A stretch of 64,000 bases of DNA. Origin: Carya illinoinensis. Lineage: Eukaryota; Streptophyta; Magnoliopsida; Fagales; Juglandaceae. The notes beneath the pieces are model-generated. The model saw only the letters and a program-made list of their open reading frames with translations, made no database searches and was not told the DNA's origin. A program made the translations under genes and the position numbers. The stretch is from the NCBI RefSeq assembly GCF_018687715.1, contig NC_056757.1, forward strand, positions 21,478,501 to 21,542,500, written 5' to 3'. The number at the start of each line of letters is the position of its first letter. Within the stretch, counting starts at the first letter, position 1. Below, in pieces: positions 21,805-33,659 of this stretch.

Positions 21805-24219
21805 AAAATCAAATTTCGTCCTCGAAATTTGCAAGATCAAACACCAGCGCCAAAAAGATACAGGATACAACTCTGAACATAATTGAGAGATATATATCAT
21901 CGACAACTCCCAACAAATCCAATGGTTATTATCTTCACACCATAAATTACTAATATCAACGACGTCTTTGATTTACCTTCCAAACTTTCATCACATTCCA
22001 ACTTTGGTAACCTAATAGCCACTTCCAAAATTAACCATCCATAAACCAAATTGCACGACCAAAAGATTAATCTTCCATTAAAACTTTGAATCACTACTAA
22101 TTCTTCAAAACCGATACAAACTTTGAACTTCTAAGAATCTCCAAAAATCATGCTTTCGTGCGCACTCTAATAACTCACCAAAATACATAAAGGCTATATC
22201 CTCAAAAATTAATATCATGATGTACAAGTTCAATCCACACCTAATCACAAGAAAACCTTTACCACGTTTCCATAGAAAATCATATACCTCCAAAAACTAC
22301 AAATCTCGACTCATTCCTCAGTTGGCCATCGCTGGCCCAAACGAAAATCAACATTCCGCAAAAATACATCCATTGATTGATGACAGAAACCAGTACTAAT
22401 CAACCTCCAGGCCCCAATTTGAAAACACATAACATCATCCCAAAATACACATGTCTCTTCTAAAGATAAGGAACATCTCCAAAAGGCCCAAGTCCTTCTC
22501 GGCCAACCAACGAAAACGCCTATAACCTCTATCCGATATCTCACACTTCAAGCTCATTACCTATATTTTGAATAACATCTAATCTTGTAATAATTAACTC
22601 ACTATAAACTACCATTGACTTCACCTAGACGTACTATTTATTACATCATACATATGATTATGCTACCCACCGTTGATGCACAAGTTTCAACTTCCAAGAT
22701 TTATTACTTCATACACCACACATGGTGACCTAACAATCTCCTTTCAAATTAAATAACCATATCCCCAATTCTCCCAACTAGATACTTGATCTCCAAAGAA
22801 AATTATAGCCTCACCAATTTAAATTCCTATGACTTCAAGTTACAATTAATTCTCAAGATAAACACAACAGTCATTTCAAACCATCATCCCAATGGGTAAC
22901 CCGCTTCGACTCCACATTCCGTTCAACTTACCAAAAAACTCAAAGCCAAAATCTCTTGAATTTAATATTACCACATAGATTCCTTTTCAACTCATACCAA
23001 GCCAAAATAGATGAGACTAGGACCCGCACTCCCTGGAATCCATATGCACTTACCATTACTACTCATCGATCTCATGTACTCTTAGCCAACACCACAAATC
23101 ATTCAAACATACAAGTGATCCATTATCACATTTCCATCACTTGGACTTATATCCTCAACTCAACAAGAATCATTCCTGAATCTACTCAACTTATATCCTT
23201 AAATCAACAACTAGCCATTGCTTAAAGTTTGGTACCGAGAAGGACCTTAAACCTGCTAAGAATCCATTCCCAAGAGTCTACAGATCATAAAGCCTCAAAT
23301 TCAATCGTATTCAACTCCAACACAAAATCTACTATTTCCAACACCCTGATGGACCTATATCTTTCGAATCAATAGAATCATTTCCTAAAATTTGCCACTA
23401 CAACCTCGAGTTAACAATAATTATTTTCTAAACTAGCTCGATATCTTCATTCCTCAAAAAATTACACGAACTAGATCATTACCGCCAATCCTCAAAGAAA
23501 TCTACTCTAGAAAAATTTCATATCAATAACTCAACTCTAATTAACCCCATTTTAATGGTTACAAACTAATCACTCACTAGAGTATATCAAGCAACAGCAC
23601 TAAGTCTGTAAAACTAAGAACCCAATTCTTATTATAAATTAGTCCTTCAATTCTGCAATTCTAAAACCTTAAATCAAATAAAAATCATCTTCCGGAACTC
23701 CTAAGATCAAAGAACTTACACCCCCTAAAAGAAAAATCAACTCCCAAATCTTTCAAATTCCAAAATATCAACAGATAATAAATCATTTTCTGAAATTCTC
23801 AAGATTGGTGGCTTTAATCCAAAACATTCATCTTAAAAGCTTGTAAAATCTAAAGCCCCAATTACCACCAAATTATTAATCCGAATCATGAAATCTAAAA
23901 CTCGAAATTTAATTATTCCCCCCTAAAGCTTGTCGAACCTAACACCTTAATTACTATCAACTTATTTTCCTAAAATCTATAAGGCCCCAAGCTTTAAAAC
24001 TTTGCTGAAACTTCATAAAATCTAACATCGAAATTTGTTAAACTTACAACCTACTACGTTATAGACCATTTCATAAACTTCACGGAACTAAAGAACTCAA
24101 TTATTCTACTTCCCTAAAAGATCACCCAGATCATGCCATTCTCTCAAAGCCTCGATAATATATATATATATATATATATAAAAGGAAACAAAACCACACA
24201 AGGCATTCATCACGAAGGA
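21805..24219 (-). mobile_element. Non-coding internal region in place of pol
   Basis: About 2.4 kb of A/C-skewed, stop-rich sequence on the + strand with no RT, RNase H or integrase motif on either strand. The same flavour of sequence occurs at 8421-9337. It seems to fill the space where gypsy pol should be, as in large retrotransposon derivatives. A (TA)n run sits at 24161-24182, next to the end of gag. Confidence 0.65.
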
Positions 24220-25411
24220 TTAGATTAGACCCATACGCGCCATGACTCCAGCATTCTGAGTCTCCGTAACCTCGCCTACAATGGTACCAGGAGTCACTGC
24301 ATACATTCGAGCCCGAGCCAATTGTGTCTGGTTAGTTCTACCACTGCGATGAGCTCCACTGCTTTCTTGAACTCGACTAGGGCATTCACAAGCAAGATGC
24401 CCCGTCTGACCACACTCAAAACATTGGTTACTACCCAGACGACACTCGCCTCCGTGAGCTCTATTACATCTTCCACAAACTGGCACTCGTCCTCCCATAC
24501 GCACTCCCGAGGCTGCTAATGGTCGAGTCCCGGTCCGCTAAACAAACTTCTGAGGCGAACCCGAACTACTTCCTTCACCAGAAAAACTCCGCCTCTTATG
24601 TTCTGAAAGGGAGCCCATTCTCAAATTATTCTCTTGCTCCACAAGAGTGGCCACATCCACTAAATCCTGAAAAGTGGATATCCGTTGGCTGACCACCATA
24701 AGGTGTATATCAGGACATAGACCCTCCTGGAAACGCTCGGCTCGCATTTCCTCTGTGGCGATGAGGTGGGGAGCAAATCCCCCAAGTTCTATAAATCTTC
24801 TGGCGTACTGTTCCACAGCCATGCTCCCTTAGACCAAGCTTGAGAATTCTCTTGCCTTTTGCCGCCTCACGGAAGCGGGAAAGAAGCGATCATTAAACTC
24901 TTTCTTGAAGAGCTGCCAGGTCACAGGATCCCAATTCTGATTCCAGCATCACTCTCTTGGTATCCCACCATTCAGAAGCGGTGCCTTGCAACAGATAGCT
25001 AGCGTAGAGTACTTGTTGTGCCTCAGTGCAACCACACACCTCAAAAGTTCTTTCCAAGTCCTTGACCCACTTTCCAGCTCGAAGTGGATCCTCTTCTCTA
25101 GTGAAGTGTGGAGTTCTATGCGCCATAAAGCGCTCATAGGTGCATCCAGCTTGCACCATGCTACTAGGCCCTCCTGGGTATAGCTAAGGCCCTCCCTGAG
25201 GTGGCCAAGGACCTCCTTGTTGTGGCTATGGCCCTCCTTGTTGCGGCCAAGACCCTTCTTATTGTGGCCAAGGACCCCCTTGTTGGGGCCTAAAATTCTC
25301 TTGCATGAACTCTGTCATCTGCCGTATTGCTTGGGCTATGGAGTCATCTCTCGATGTATTGTCCCGTGGCTCCTGAGTAGATTTCCTTGGTCTCACCATT
25401 TTTCCTGCCAT
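24220..25411 (-). pseudogene. Ty3/gypsy Gag (retrotransposon gag domain plus CCHC knuckles)
   Basis: The start was taken at the MAGKMVRPRK methionine (25411). A Pro/Gln/Gly-rich linker built of short 'QQGGPWP' repeats follows (25180-25310, with stops). Then comes the gag core at 24893-25159: 'FTREEDPLRAGKWVKDLERTF', 'LLQGTASEWWDTKR'. After a frameshift the frame at 24538-24822 has 'EQYARRFIELGGFAPHLI' and 'MRAERFQEGLCPDI'. The C-terminal frame 24220-24504 carries CGRCNRAHGGEC and a canonical knuckle CFECGQTGHLACEC. The final residues, 'ARMYAVTPGTIVGEVTETQNAGVM', correspond to the usual spacer before the protease DSGAT motif, which never appears. Gag forms the virus-like particle and binds element RNA. 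Three frame breaks are visible. Confidence 0.85.
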
Positions 25412-25674
25412 AACACAACCTTTGACCCCTTTTAAGAAAAACAAATAAAACCAACATAAAACCAAAAACCAAAACTAACCCACACAACAAGAACCAAAAA
25501 GAAACCAGCATGCAAAAACACAACTAGATAAATAAAAACAAGCAAACAAGTTCAAACAAATAAAACAAATAAAAATGTCAAATAGCAACTTTACTTAAAA
25601 TAAATTTTAAAACACAACCTTAAAAACATTCTGGTACTACCTATGGGACATGTGATTTTACCCAGAGCCAAACC
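25412..25674 (-). other. Leader between PBS and gag
   Basis: Untranslated leader of the family A element. Low-complexity A-rich on the + strand, no other feature seen. Confidence 0.5.
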
Positions 25675-25686
25675 GCTCTGATACCA
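25675..25686 (-). promoter_or_regulatory. Primer binding site, initiator tRNA-Met
   Basis: The reverse strand reads TGGTATCAGAGC, a perfect 12-base match to the usual plant PBS, continuing GGTTTGGCTCTGGG. Two bases (GG) separate it from the LTR end CATCACA. Confidence 0.95.
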
Positions 25687-25955
25687 CCTGTGATGCCCCC
25701 AAATCCCCATACACTCACAGACACGGGAAAATTGAGACGTCAGGATGATGTTATCACGGGTCACCACCCTATCGACGAGTGCCAAGTGTGTGTATAAGCA
25801 ACAAATGTGCAAAAGAAAACACGCAACGGATAACGAAAGTCATAACTAAGTACCAGAATTTTTCTTGTTTAATACAAAGCTGTTCAAAATCTACATATTA
25901 AAATATTACAAAACACAATTATAGTTTCAAAGCCAAATACAAAGCATAACCCAAC

Positions 25956-26021
25956 TTAGAACTCTGGCGGAGCCACATCTTCGAGCTCAGCCTCCTCCTC
26001 CTCGAGCTCTGCACCAAAATC
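25956..26021 (-). other. Acidic micro-reading-frame, LTR copy 4
   Basis: The reverse strand reads DFGAELEEEEAELEDVAPPEF then TAA, without the leading conserved D in DFDA. It is preceded by ACTGTAG. The + strand has CAGGTAAGT at 26044-26052, a perfect donor consensus antisense to the element. Confidence 0.4.
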
Positions 26022-26249
26022 TACAGTACCAAAAATGGTACCGCAGGTAAGTAAAAACCAAATACCACTAGATAAAAGCATATTAAAACTCAAACAATAT
26101 GCTTGAAGAATGCCAATGCACGAAACTCATAAAACCATATTTTTCCACGCACACCAAAAAATCCCATTTGGCCAAAAAAAACATACCATTTACACATAAC
26201 CTCACCATTATCCCCGATAATGGCCCAAAAACCAGACAGTCAGAGCACT

Positions 26250-26450
26250 ATAGGCGGGAATCATAGGCGGGGCTCTACCACCATCCCTGCTCACCACCGT
26301 CCCTACGTGAGCACCGTAGGTGGGAATTACAGGCGGGACTCTACCACCATCCCTGCTCACCACCGTCCCTATGCGAGCACCGTAGGTGGGAATCACAGGT
26401 GGGATTCTACCACTGTCCCTGCTTACCACCATCCCTACGCGTGCCTCTGA
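26250..26450 (-). repeat. 66-bp tandem repeats inside family A LTR
   Basis: Three adjacent units of about 66 bp. Each carries GCACCGTAGGTGGGAAT, then 'GGGACTCTACCACCATCC' and CACCACCGTCCCTA-type words on the + strand. Related units occur at 5065-5190 (reverse complement) and 6740-6960. Copy number differs between LTRs. Confidence 0.8.
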
Positions 26451-27777
26451 CTCAAACTAGTCAGTCCAACCATTCACATATACGAGAAATCATTTCTCGC
26501 TTACCAGCACGACTTTCATTTTTCAAACACATGTACATGCATGCAACTACACGAAAAACCCGGTTTTCCCTTTTTAAACATGAACATGTATGCACTATAC
26601 AAAGCAAACATCAAGGCACAAATATCTCAAACAAATAACAATATCAACCAAACAACTCCATCCTCAATCCATCCGACCCCTGAACCCCTCAGACTCAGTC
26701 CGGAATCAACCAACCAGCAGTCAAATAATTATTGTAATAGCAAAATATATTTAAATGTAAAAGTAGAGTTTGGAAAATACTTACTGCGCTATAAGGTATT
26801 TTTCGAAAGCTTGCAGCGTTGCAAACGGTAGAGGAAAAGCAAGGCCGTGGGTAATAAATTACCCACTTTCGAACGGGGACAAACCAAGGCATGAAATTGA
26901 TAGAGAATTTTCTTGAGATATTTATGAAGCTAAGGGAAATGAGTTTTGGCCGTGGGTGGTGGTGGAAATGGTAGTGGAAAGCCAAACAGGGGTTGAATGG
27001 AGTTGAACTCGTGGGAGCTGCTCTGGCAACGGATTGAGGCCAGAATTGGGTGGGTTAAGACGGCAAGAGGTCGGGGAAGAAGCTGTGAAGAGATGGTGGC
27101 CGGAGGTGGTGCGACGGCGCCAGAATCGGTGAAAAATCGTGTGGCTTGGAGGAGGTCGTGACGGCTAACGGTGGCTCAGATGGAGGTGAAACTTGGTGGG
27201 GATGTTCACCGGTGAGAGGGGAAGAAAACTGGGTGGGTGGTGTAGGCCACGCCACTGACGAGCGGCGGTTCTGGGCTGCGAAAGCAACCGGCGACAGGGG
27301 AGAAAAACAGGGCAGGTGCCGTGACTTCCAACCTTACGTGGCGGCTAACGGCTGGTCTGATGGCTCTGAAAATTGGTGAGGATGATCTCTGGTGGGAGGG
27401 GAAGAGAATGGTGGGGGTGGTGCACTACATGGCAACCGAACGGCGGAGAATCGAGCGGTCAAAGGGGCGGTGACGGTAAGGAGGGAAAGAAGAAGAAAAG
27501 AAAGAAAAAGAAAGAAAAAGAAGGAAAAATAAAAAAGAGAAAAGAAAAAGAAAAGATAAGGGAAAAGAAATGAGGTCCAGTCCTCACTCCGAAAGCTAAA
27601 AACTAATCCACCGAAAACGATTTTAAAAACCGTAAGACGACTAAAATAAATTAAACACAACATCAAATAAATTAAAACCAATTTAAAACAAAATAATTTA
27701 AAATAAATAAACCAATATATTAATTAAATTAAAAACAACTCCTTCAGTGAAAATACACGTAAAAAGGGGTCATCACA

Positions 27778-30700
27778 GCGTGTATCATCCTTGACTGTAG
27801 TACATATTAATTGATAACTAAAACTTAATTGTTCTCAAAATACACAACTGTATTGGAGATAAAAAATTATTAGAATACGAAAGGACAGGAGTCTTGACAC
27901 ACATGACATGACTTTGACGAAACTTGAGAGACATGACTTACTTGAGATAGAAACATTTCATAATATGACATGACATATAACAGACAGCATTTCATAATGT
28001 GGTATACATGTAACATACAATATTTTGTAACGTGACATACATGTAATAGACAATATTTCATAACATGGCAAAACATGTGATAGTGAATATTATGTGATAT
28101 GACATATATGTAGTAGATGGCATATGTAATGTGACATACTTGCAATAGATAGTAACGTATGATAGAATATATTATGTAACAGATAAGTATTTCATGACAG
28201 AATAATTCATGTACCAAATGAACATGTAATTACATGGCATCACATCGCACTATAACAACATACAAACATAAACTGCATTTCGCTTATCCAGCACATATAT
28301 ACAGTAAATTAATAGTAAGTTAAGAGGTAAATTACCTCGATTGTCATGTTCTACAAGTGTAAAGTGCGAAACATAAGCAACTATAAGAGTGTATTTTAAA
28401 AGTTAGAAATTCAACCACTAACAATTAGAAACGTGGAAGAATGGTAACTTAGAGTTAAATTTATCATTTTACCATCTACATGTGGGAAAATGACTACTTT
28501 ATCTATAATTTAAGGATTTCATATCCTAACTCCAAAAGTTACTAAAATTTACATTCCTCGCGTAAATTTTGTCATAAACTCAATTATCAACTTAACAAAA
28601 TTTAAAACAATTATGCAAAGATCTCCATATCCTAAGTTTAAAACCTTACTTAAAACATCCCCTAAGAAAAAGTAATCATTAACACCAAAGTTTTTGTAAA
28701 AAGACCCAAACTTTTTAACAACAAAGCAAACCCTTGAATTACAAGTTTTGACTCTAATCAAGACATCTCTAAGAATTAAAAAAAATCAAGTATTACTTCT
28801 AACATATTCGTAACATCATCCTAAGATCAACAATGTTTTAAATCATCAAACAAAAGTCACCAAAACTCACAAAAAAACACTTGGAGTATTTGGTTTTACA
28901 CCTAGCCCAAAAACAAAAGCTTTTTTCTCAACTAACTCAAATCAATCTCTTGATCCATGGCTTGAAAATATGAGATCTTCAAACCCAAAACATCACATTG
29001 TTTAAAAATGTATCCTACAGAAGATCCAACAATCAAACTTAAAATTACATGGCTAAAAATCAATAAAACATGGATCTAACCTAAAAACATCAAATCTTAG
29101 GCCTAATTGAAATCCTCTTGTATAGAAAAATCATATCATTGAAACTAATACTAAATATATTCAAAATAACATACTAAAATGCATATAAGAGGCTTTGTAT
29201 CACCATATAAAAATATCAAAGCCTTTGTTGTAAGATTAAACTATGAAATATTCAACTTTCTCAAAACAAAAGATGTTTTCCACTTATAGTTTTCAAGTTT
29301 CTAGATCTAAGGAAATATATCATCAAAACCTCAATTAACATTCATAAAACACACTAAAAATACTTCATAAAATTTTTGGACCAAGATATTTCCTTTAGCT
29401 TGGTCAAAAATTCCAAAACATAACATACTCTCTAGTTTCATGCCCAGAATGACCTTGCAGTGGTTAGAAGTACTTTTAATGGATCAAATGACCATGTAAT
29501 GAGACAAATAAGATATCCACGCAAACTAAAATCAAATATGAACAACTTTTATGAAGGATTCATCATTAAAAAAATACCTACAAATGGTTAGAAAGCTCCA
29601 CAAAAAAAGACACAAAAATATGCTCTAGAGAGCTCTTTTGGGTTTCCTTCTAAGAATGGGCGAAGAAGTGATAAAATGAAGTGAAGTGTGTCTTGCATGA
29701 CTTTATACCATTGGATATGGAAGGTATGGGCTTGAATGACCCTTGATTGGAGGTAGTTATGTCACATAAAGTTGAGAATAGTGAGGGGCAAGGACTGCTT
29801 CCTGTAGCTGTGAGGTATGGAGGGTGATGAGGTGTATTTCTCCTTCACATCAAGGCACTATTGGGTGTAGCCAAGGGCAGTGGATGGCCTCCCATGTGGG
29901 GGAGAAAAATACTTCAAAAAATTAAATTCGTGGGCCTTAACCAAGTGGGATTCAATTTGGGGTTTAAAAGGGGTTTGGTTTGAGATGATATCAAGCGCAA
30001 ATCTAATTTTTCTTGGCCCAATCAAATTTTCAAGATTTAAAAGGTTGGATAATGATGTCATAACAAGAATTTGATGAATTAATAGCATGTGAAAATGATT
30101 TAATCAAGTGATTAAATACAATGCTAGAAATCGGATAAAAAAGGGTTTGGAGGCCAACTTTAGGGATTGGAGAAACCGTTTTTTTGGTTTCAACCAGGTT
30201 TTTAGAGTTTCGATTGAATTCCAACCATTTAGAATTTCACTAGGGTTGAAACCTTCTCTGGTCTGGTACAATTTGGTTGATCAGATGAAGAATAGGGTTT
30301 TGCTTAGGTGGCTTGATCTCACACCTTAATTTCTTCAAAATCCATCTCATGGTTCTTCTTTATGTGAAGTGTCCATAACTATTCACCAAGTGTGGATAAT
30401 ATCTTTCCAAGTATTCAAATAAAACTTCTCTAACATAATTTGTGATTTTAAAACTATTGTGCCAGGTGCTACTATTGAGGTTACTATTCACTCCAAGAAA
30501 GTGAAAAATAAACTTTGCATTGTGAAATCAAAAATATTTATACAAACATAACTGTGTAATTCGTTTATCAAAATTCAACCCCAAATTGCCTTGAAAAAAG
30601 TAAAATGCATTTTCAAACTAGTGTATTGTCCGGAAACTGAAAATGATATTATTATGCCATAAAATTCTAAATAATCGAATGAGTCAATTGACACAGGCCA

Positions 30701-30886
30701 TATGCATCCTGATACTTCTAACTATATCAAATAAATAAAATCATACTTCTGGCAACATAATGAGTGATGTTATGCTGACAAACTAAAACCTATGCAATTA
30801 GTTGATTTATAAAAACTTACGGAATTTTCACGAGGTTCCTAAAACCTATAGAAATTCCACTATTAAATTTCTAACGGGCTGTTACA
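27778..30886 (-). mobile_element. Family B giant LTR, truncated
   Basis: The right edge reads ...ACGGGCTGTTACA, the reverse complement of the family B head TGTAACAGCCCG. Sequence order matches the complete reverse copy 58990-63795 from about 60608 onward (for example 'GTATCATCCTTGAC', 'TGAGAGACATGACTTACTTGAGAT', then 'CTTGGAGT.TTTGGTTTTACAC'). The left part is missing because the family A element abuts at 27778. No coding content. It sits in the 3' LTR of the chromovirus to its right. Confidence 0.8.
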
Positions 30887-31546
30887 CTGAGGAAGGAGGG
30901 GATGGCGGGTGGTTTCCAATCTTCTTAGTGGTCTAGTTGTGGTTGTAACTTGAGGAATATGAGGTGTGCCTACTTCAAGTTTCATAGTCATTTCTACACA
31001 CACTAGAGGGACTTCATATTGGTAGGTTTAAGATTTTTAACTTGAAGGTGAATGTGGAATTGTAATCCTTTTAGGAGAGCTCTATTGAGTGAGTTCTAGT
31101 GGAAGTTTGAGACTTAGATGGTTGGAGTTTAAAGAAAGTAGTCGGTTGGGATTCAGGAATTGTATTATGAAGAGGAATGTAGAATGGAAACTGTTTGGAG
31201 TTTACCACTTTCACGTGCTTGGAGCTTATTATAAACCGAGCCTTACTTCTCAAAGTCCAAAATAAACCCAACTCATCCAATAAATTTATTTTGGGCTTTT
31301 AGAAAAGTTCTTGAGCTATTACTAATTAATTAGGGCCCATTTGATCTATTAAATGGGCTTTAACTCATTTATTGAGCCTAGTGAAAATTTCTTACTTTGT
31401 TTGAATAATTTCTAGGCCCATGGCCTATCTAAAATAATTCAATAAACCTCAATCGGGCTTCTATAATTATTGAACCATTAACCTAATTTATGCCCAATGA
31501 AATTATCCATAATTTATCCCCAATAATATTAGATTGGGTCGCTACA
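30887..31546 (-). mobile_element. 3' LTR fragment of chromovirus-like gypsy
   Basis: The reverse strand opens TGTAGCGACCCAATCTAATA at 31546, a typical plant gypsy LTR head, placed right after the end of the polyprotein at about 31580. It is cut at 30887 by the family B LTR. The PPT is weak (AGTGGGCA). Confidence 0.55.
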
Positions 31547-31564
31547 TGCCCACTAACAGTGTGA

Positions 31565-33323
31565 CCCTTCTTCTTCTTCATTCGTCCCTACAAAATTTCT
31601 TCAAGCTTCGCTTGTGGATAAATGCGAAGGAATGTGATACCATTATTTTCAAGCACCAGAGTGGTTGTCACCAAAATTTTCCAAACTTCAATTTTTTTCT
31701 TTAAGCACGATACATGAAATGTGGGATGAGTGCAGGTAGTCGAGGGAAGATCCAATCGATATGCAGCCCTACTGATCTGTAACCACAATTTGAAAATGCC
31801 CAAAAAATCTGGGAGAGAGCTTCAACTTTCTATGCTGAACAATCGAATGTTGTTTGTGGTTGGGGTCTAAGGTAGACCCAGTCTCCTACCACAAAATTTT
31901 TTTTTGTATGCTATAAATCCGCAAATCCTTTCATTCTTTCTTGTGGAACTTGTAGCTATTCCTGTAAAAGGTGGATGATGTGATTTGTGTTCCTCAAGGC
32001 ATCTTCCACAAGCTGAACTGCTGCGTCCTAGGGGAGTGAGGCAACAATGTTGGAGGTGAGTACCCATAAACTGCCTCAAATGGTGTGATCTTTATTGAAG
32101 TTTGAATGTTTATATTATACCACCACTTTGCCATACATAGCCACCGAGACCACTCCTTAGGTTTATTACCTAGAAAACACCTTAAATAATGCTCAACACA
32201 CTTGTTAGTGATTTCGGTTTGACCATCCTTATGTGGATGATAAGTTGAACTAAACTTATGTGCCATGCAATTTGAACAACTCCTTCTAGAATAGGCTAGT
32301 GAATGTGGGATCTTTATCACTGACAATAGTGCTAGGCATTCCATGTAACTAAAAAATATTGGCAATAAAAGCCTATGCAATTTTAGAGGCCGTGTAAGGG
32401 TGTGTAATTGGAATGATATGTGCATATTTACTTAACTGATCCCCCACAACTAAAACCACACTAAATCCATGAAAGAGGGGTAACCTTTCAATGAAGTCTA
32501 TAGAAATGTCAAACCACACCCTTGTAGAAGTAGGTAGAGGTTGAAGGAGACCCGTTGGAAGAATACTTTCGGTTTTGTTCCACTGGCAAACTTCACAATC
32601 CTTAATAAAAATTTTTAACATCTTCTTCCATTCCCTTCCAATAAAAATTGCTCGAGCTCGATGAAGTGTTTTATGAAGTCCGAAGTGGCTTGCTTGAGGG
32701 CTTCCATGGACTAAATTAAGTTGTTGATCCTTAATAGTGTATAATTGCTTATGTACAACCAATCCTTATAAGAGAGCATCCTATTTGTCAATATTTAGTC
32801 TCATCTAACACCTTACCTATAAAATCAAAGATAAGTTTCTACAATTCTGGATCCACTGCATGGGATGCTCATAAATTTGAAATCAAACTAGTAGACGGAA
32901 GGGACGAGGCAACTTGCTGTGATGATGAATCTTCAAACTTCCTAAATAAAGCATCTGTGACCAAATTTTCTTTTCTCTTCCAGTATACGACAATAAAATC
33001 AAATCATAGCAACTTATTGAGCCATTTTGGTTGCAAAGGAGTCTCAACCTTTTGCTCAAGTGGGTACTTGAGACTTTGATGATCTGTCTACACTTTGAAA
33101 GTCTACCCCACAATGTAAGCACACCATTTCTTGACTACAAAAATTAAAGCCATCAGCTCTTTTTCATATGTGGAAAGGTGCAAGGCCTTCCTGTCGATAG
33201 CTTGGCTAATAATGACAATGGGCCTGCTCTCTTGCACTAAAACAGCACCTACGCCATAATCCAAAGCATCACATTAAATAGTAAATGGTTTAGTAAAGTC
33301 GTGAAGAATTAAAACAAGAAGGT
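31565..33323 (-). pseudogene. Ty3/gypsy (chromovirus-like) RNase H and integrase
   Basis: Reading right to left. At 33323-33120 is RNase H ('CDALDYGVGAVL' with the catalytic D, 'HLSTYEKELMAL'). At 32883-33122 is the end of RNase H. At 32373-32762 is the integrase zinc finger (HFGLHKTLHR...CEVCQWNK), then 'WFDISIDFIERLP' with the first core Asp. At 31994-32425 is more integrase core ('STYHPHKDGQTEITNKCVEHYLRCF' with the third acidic residue in the QTE context, and WWYNINIQTSIKITPFEAVYG). At 31588-31803 is the post-integrase 'AAYRLDLPSTTCTHPTFHVSCLKKKI', the conserved segment before the chromodomain in chromoviruses. Several stops and frameshifts. RT, protease and gag are absent, since the element is cut at 33323 by a copia LTR. 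Confidence 0.9.
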
Positions 33324-33590
33324 TGGTCACAGCTGACCAAAAGGTGCACAATTGCAGATAAAGTCACGTGATGCAGTGTCTTAGGTTGTCATGAAAAGCA
33401 ATGTCTTGGATTACTTGTAAATCAGTAGAAAATAAAAAGTTAACTTTAGGACTCTTTCTCCTTGTCTTTCTATTTTTTTGTAATCTATATATATGAGTAA
33501 TAGACCCTTGTATTCAGTTAGTTGAGTTAATGAGAATTATTTTTCTCCATATCAAGGCTTTATTTCGAGTTCTTATTTTCATTTCTAACA
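33324..33590 (+). mobile_element. 5' LTR of copia element 1 (267 bp)
   Basis: The left edge is TGGTCACAGC and the right edge TTTCTAACA, directly followed by a PBS. It contains TATATATA at 33486-33494 as a promoter candidate and a 'CTTGTATTCAG' region. It interrupts a gypsy RNase H frame, which gives the exact left edge. The 3' LTR is missing. Confidence 0.75.
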
Positions 33591-33604
33591 TGGTACCAGA
33601 GTAG
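33591..33604 (+). promoter_or_regulatory. Copia 1 primer binding site
   Basis: TGGTACCAGAGTAG, against TGGTATCAGAGC for initiator tRNA-Met, immediately after the LTR. Confidence 0.8.
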
Positions 33605-33659
33605 GCTTGTCCTGTTATGCTTGCTTAAGTTCACAAACAGAAACTCCATTTTCTAAGCC

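Larger units (their letters stand above)
21338..27777 (-). mobile_element. Family A LTR retroelement with gag only (TR-GAG/LARD-like)
   Basis: Reading right to left: 5' LTR (25689-27777), PBS (25675-25686), gag (24220-25411), a non-coding internal region (21805-24219), PPT (21793-21804) and a 3' LTR truncated to its first 455 bp (21338-21792). No protease, RT, RNase H or integrase was found. The gag frame stops where the protease would begin. Over about 190 bp of the two LTR heads I counted 9 mismatches by eye, mostly transitions, so it is fairly young. It interrupts a family B LTR at 27778. Because the 3' LTR is truncated, no TSD can be checked. Confidence 0.8.
25689..27777 (-). mobile_element. 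5' LTR of family A element, complete (2089 bp)
   Basis: Reverse-strand termini are TGTGATGACCCC (27777) and GGGGGCATCACA (25689), a 7-bp inverted terminal match. It contains the purine/pyrimidine tract (27480-27570), GC-rich block (26900-27450), 66-bp tandem repeats (26250-26450) and the acidic micro-frame (25956-26021). Confidence 0.95.
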
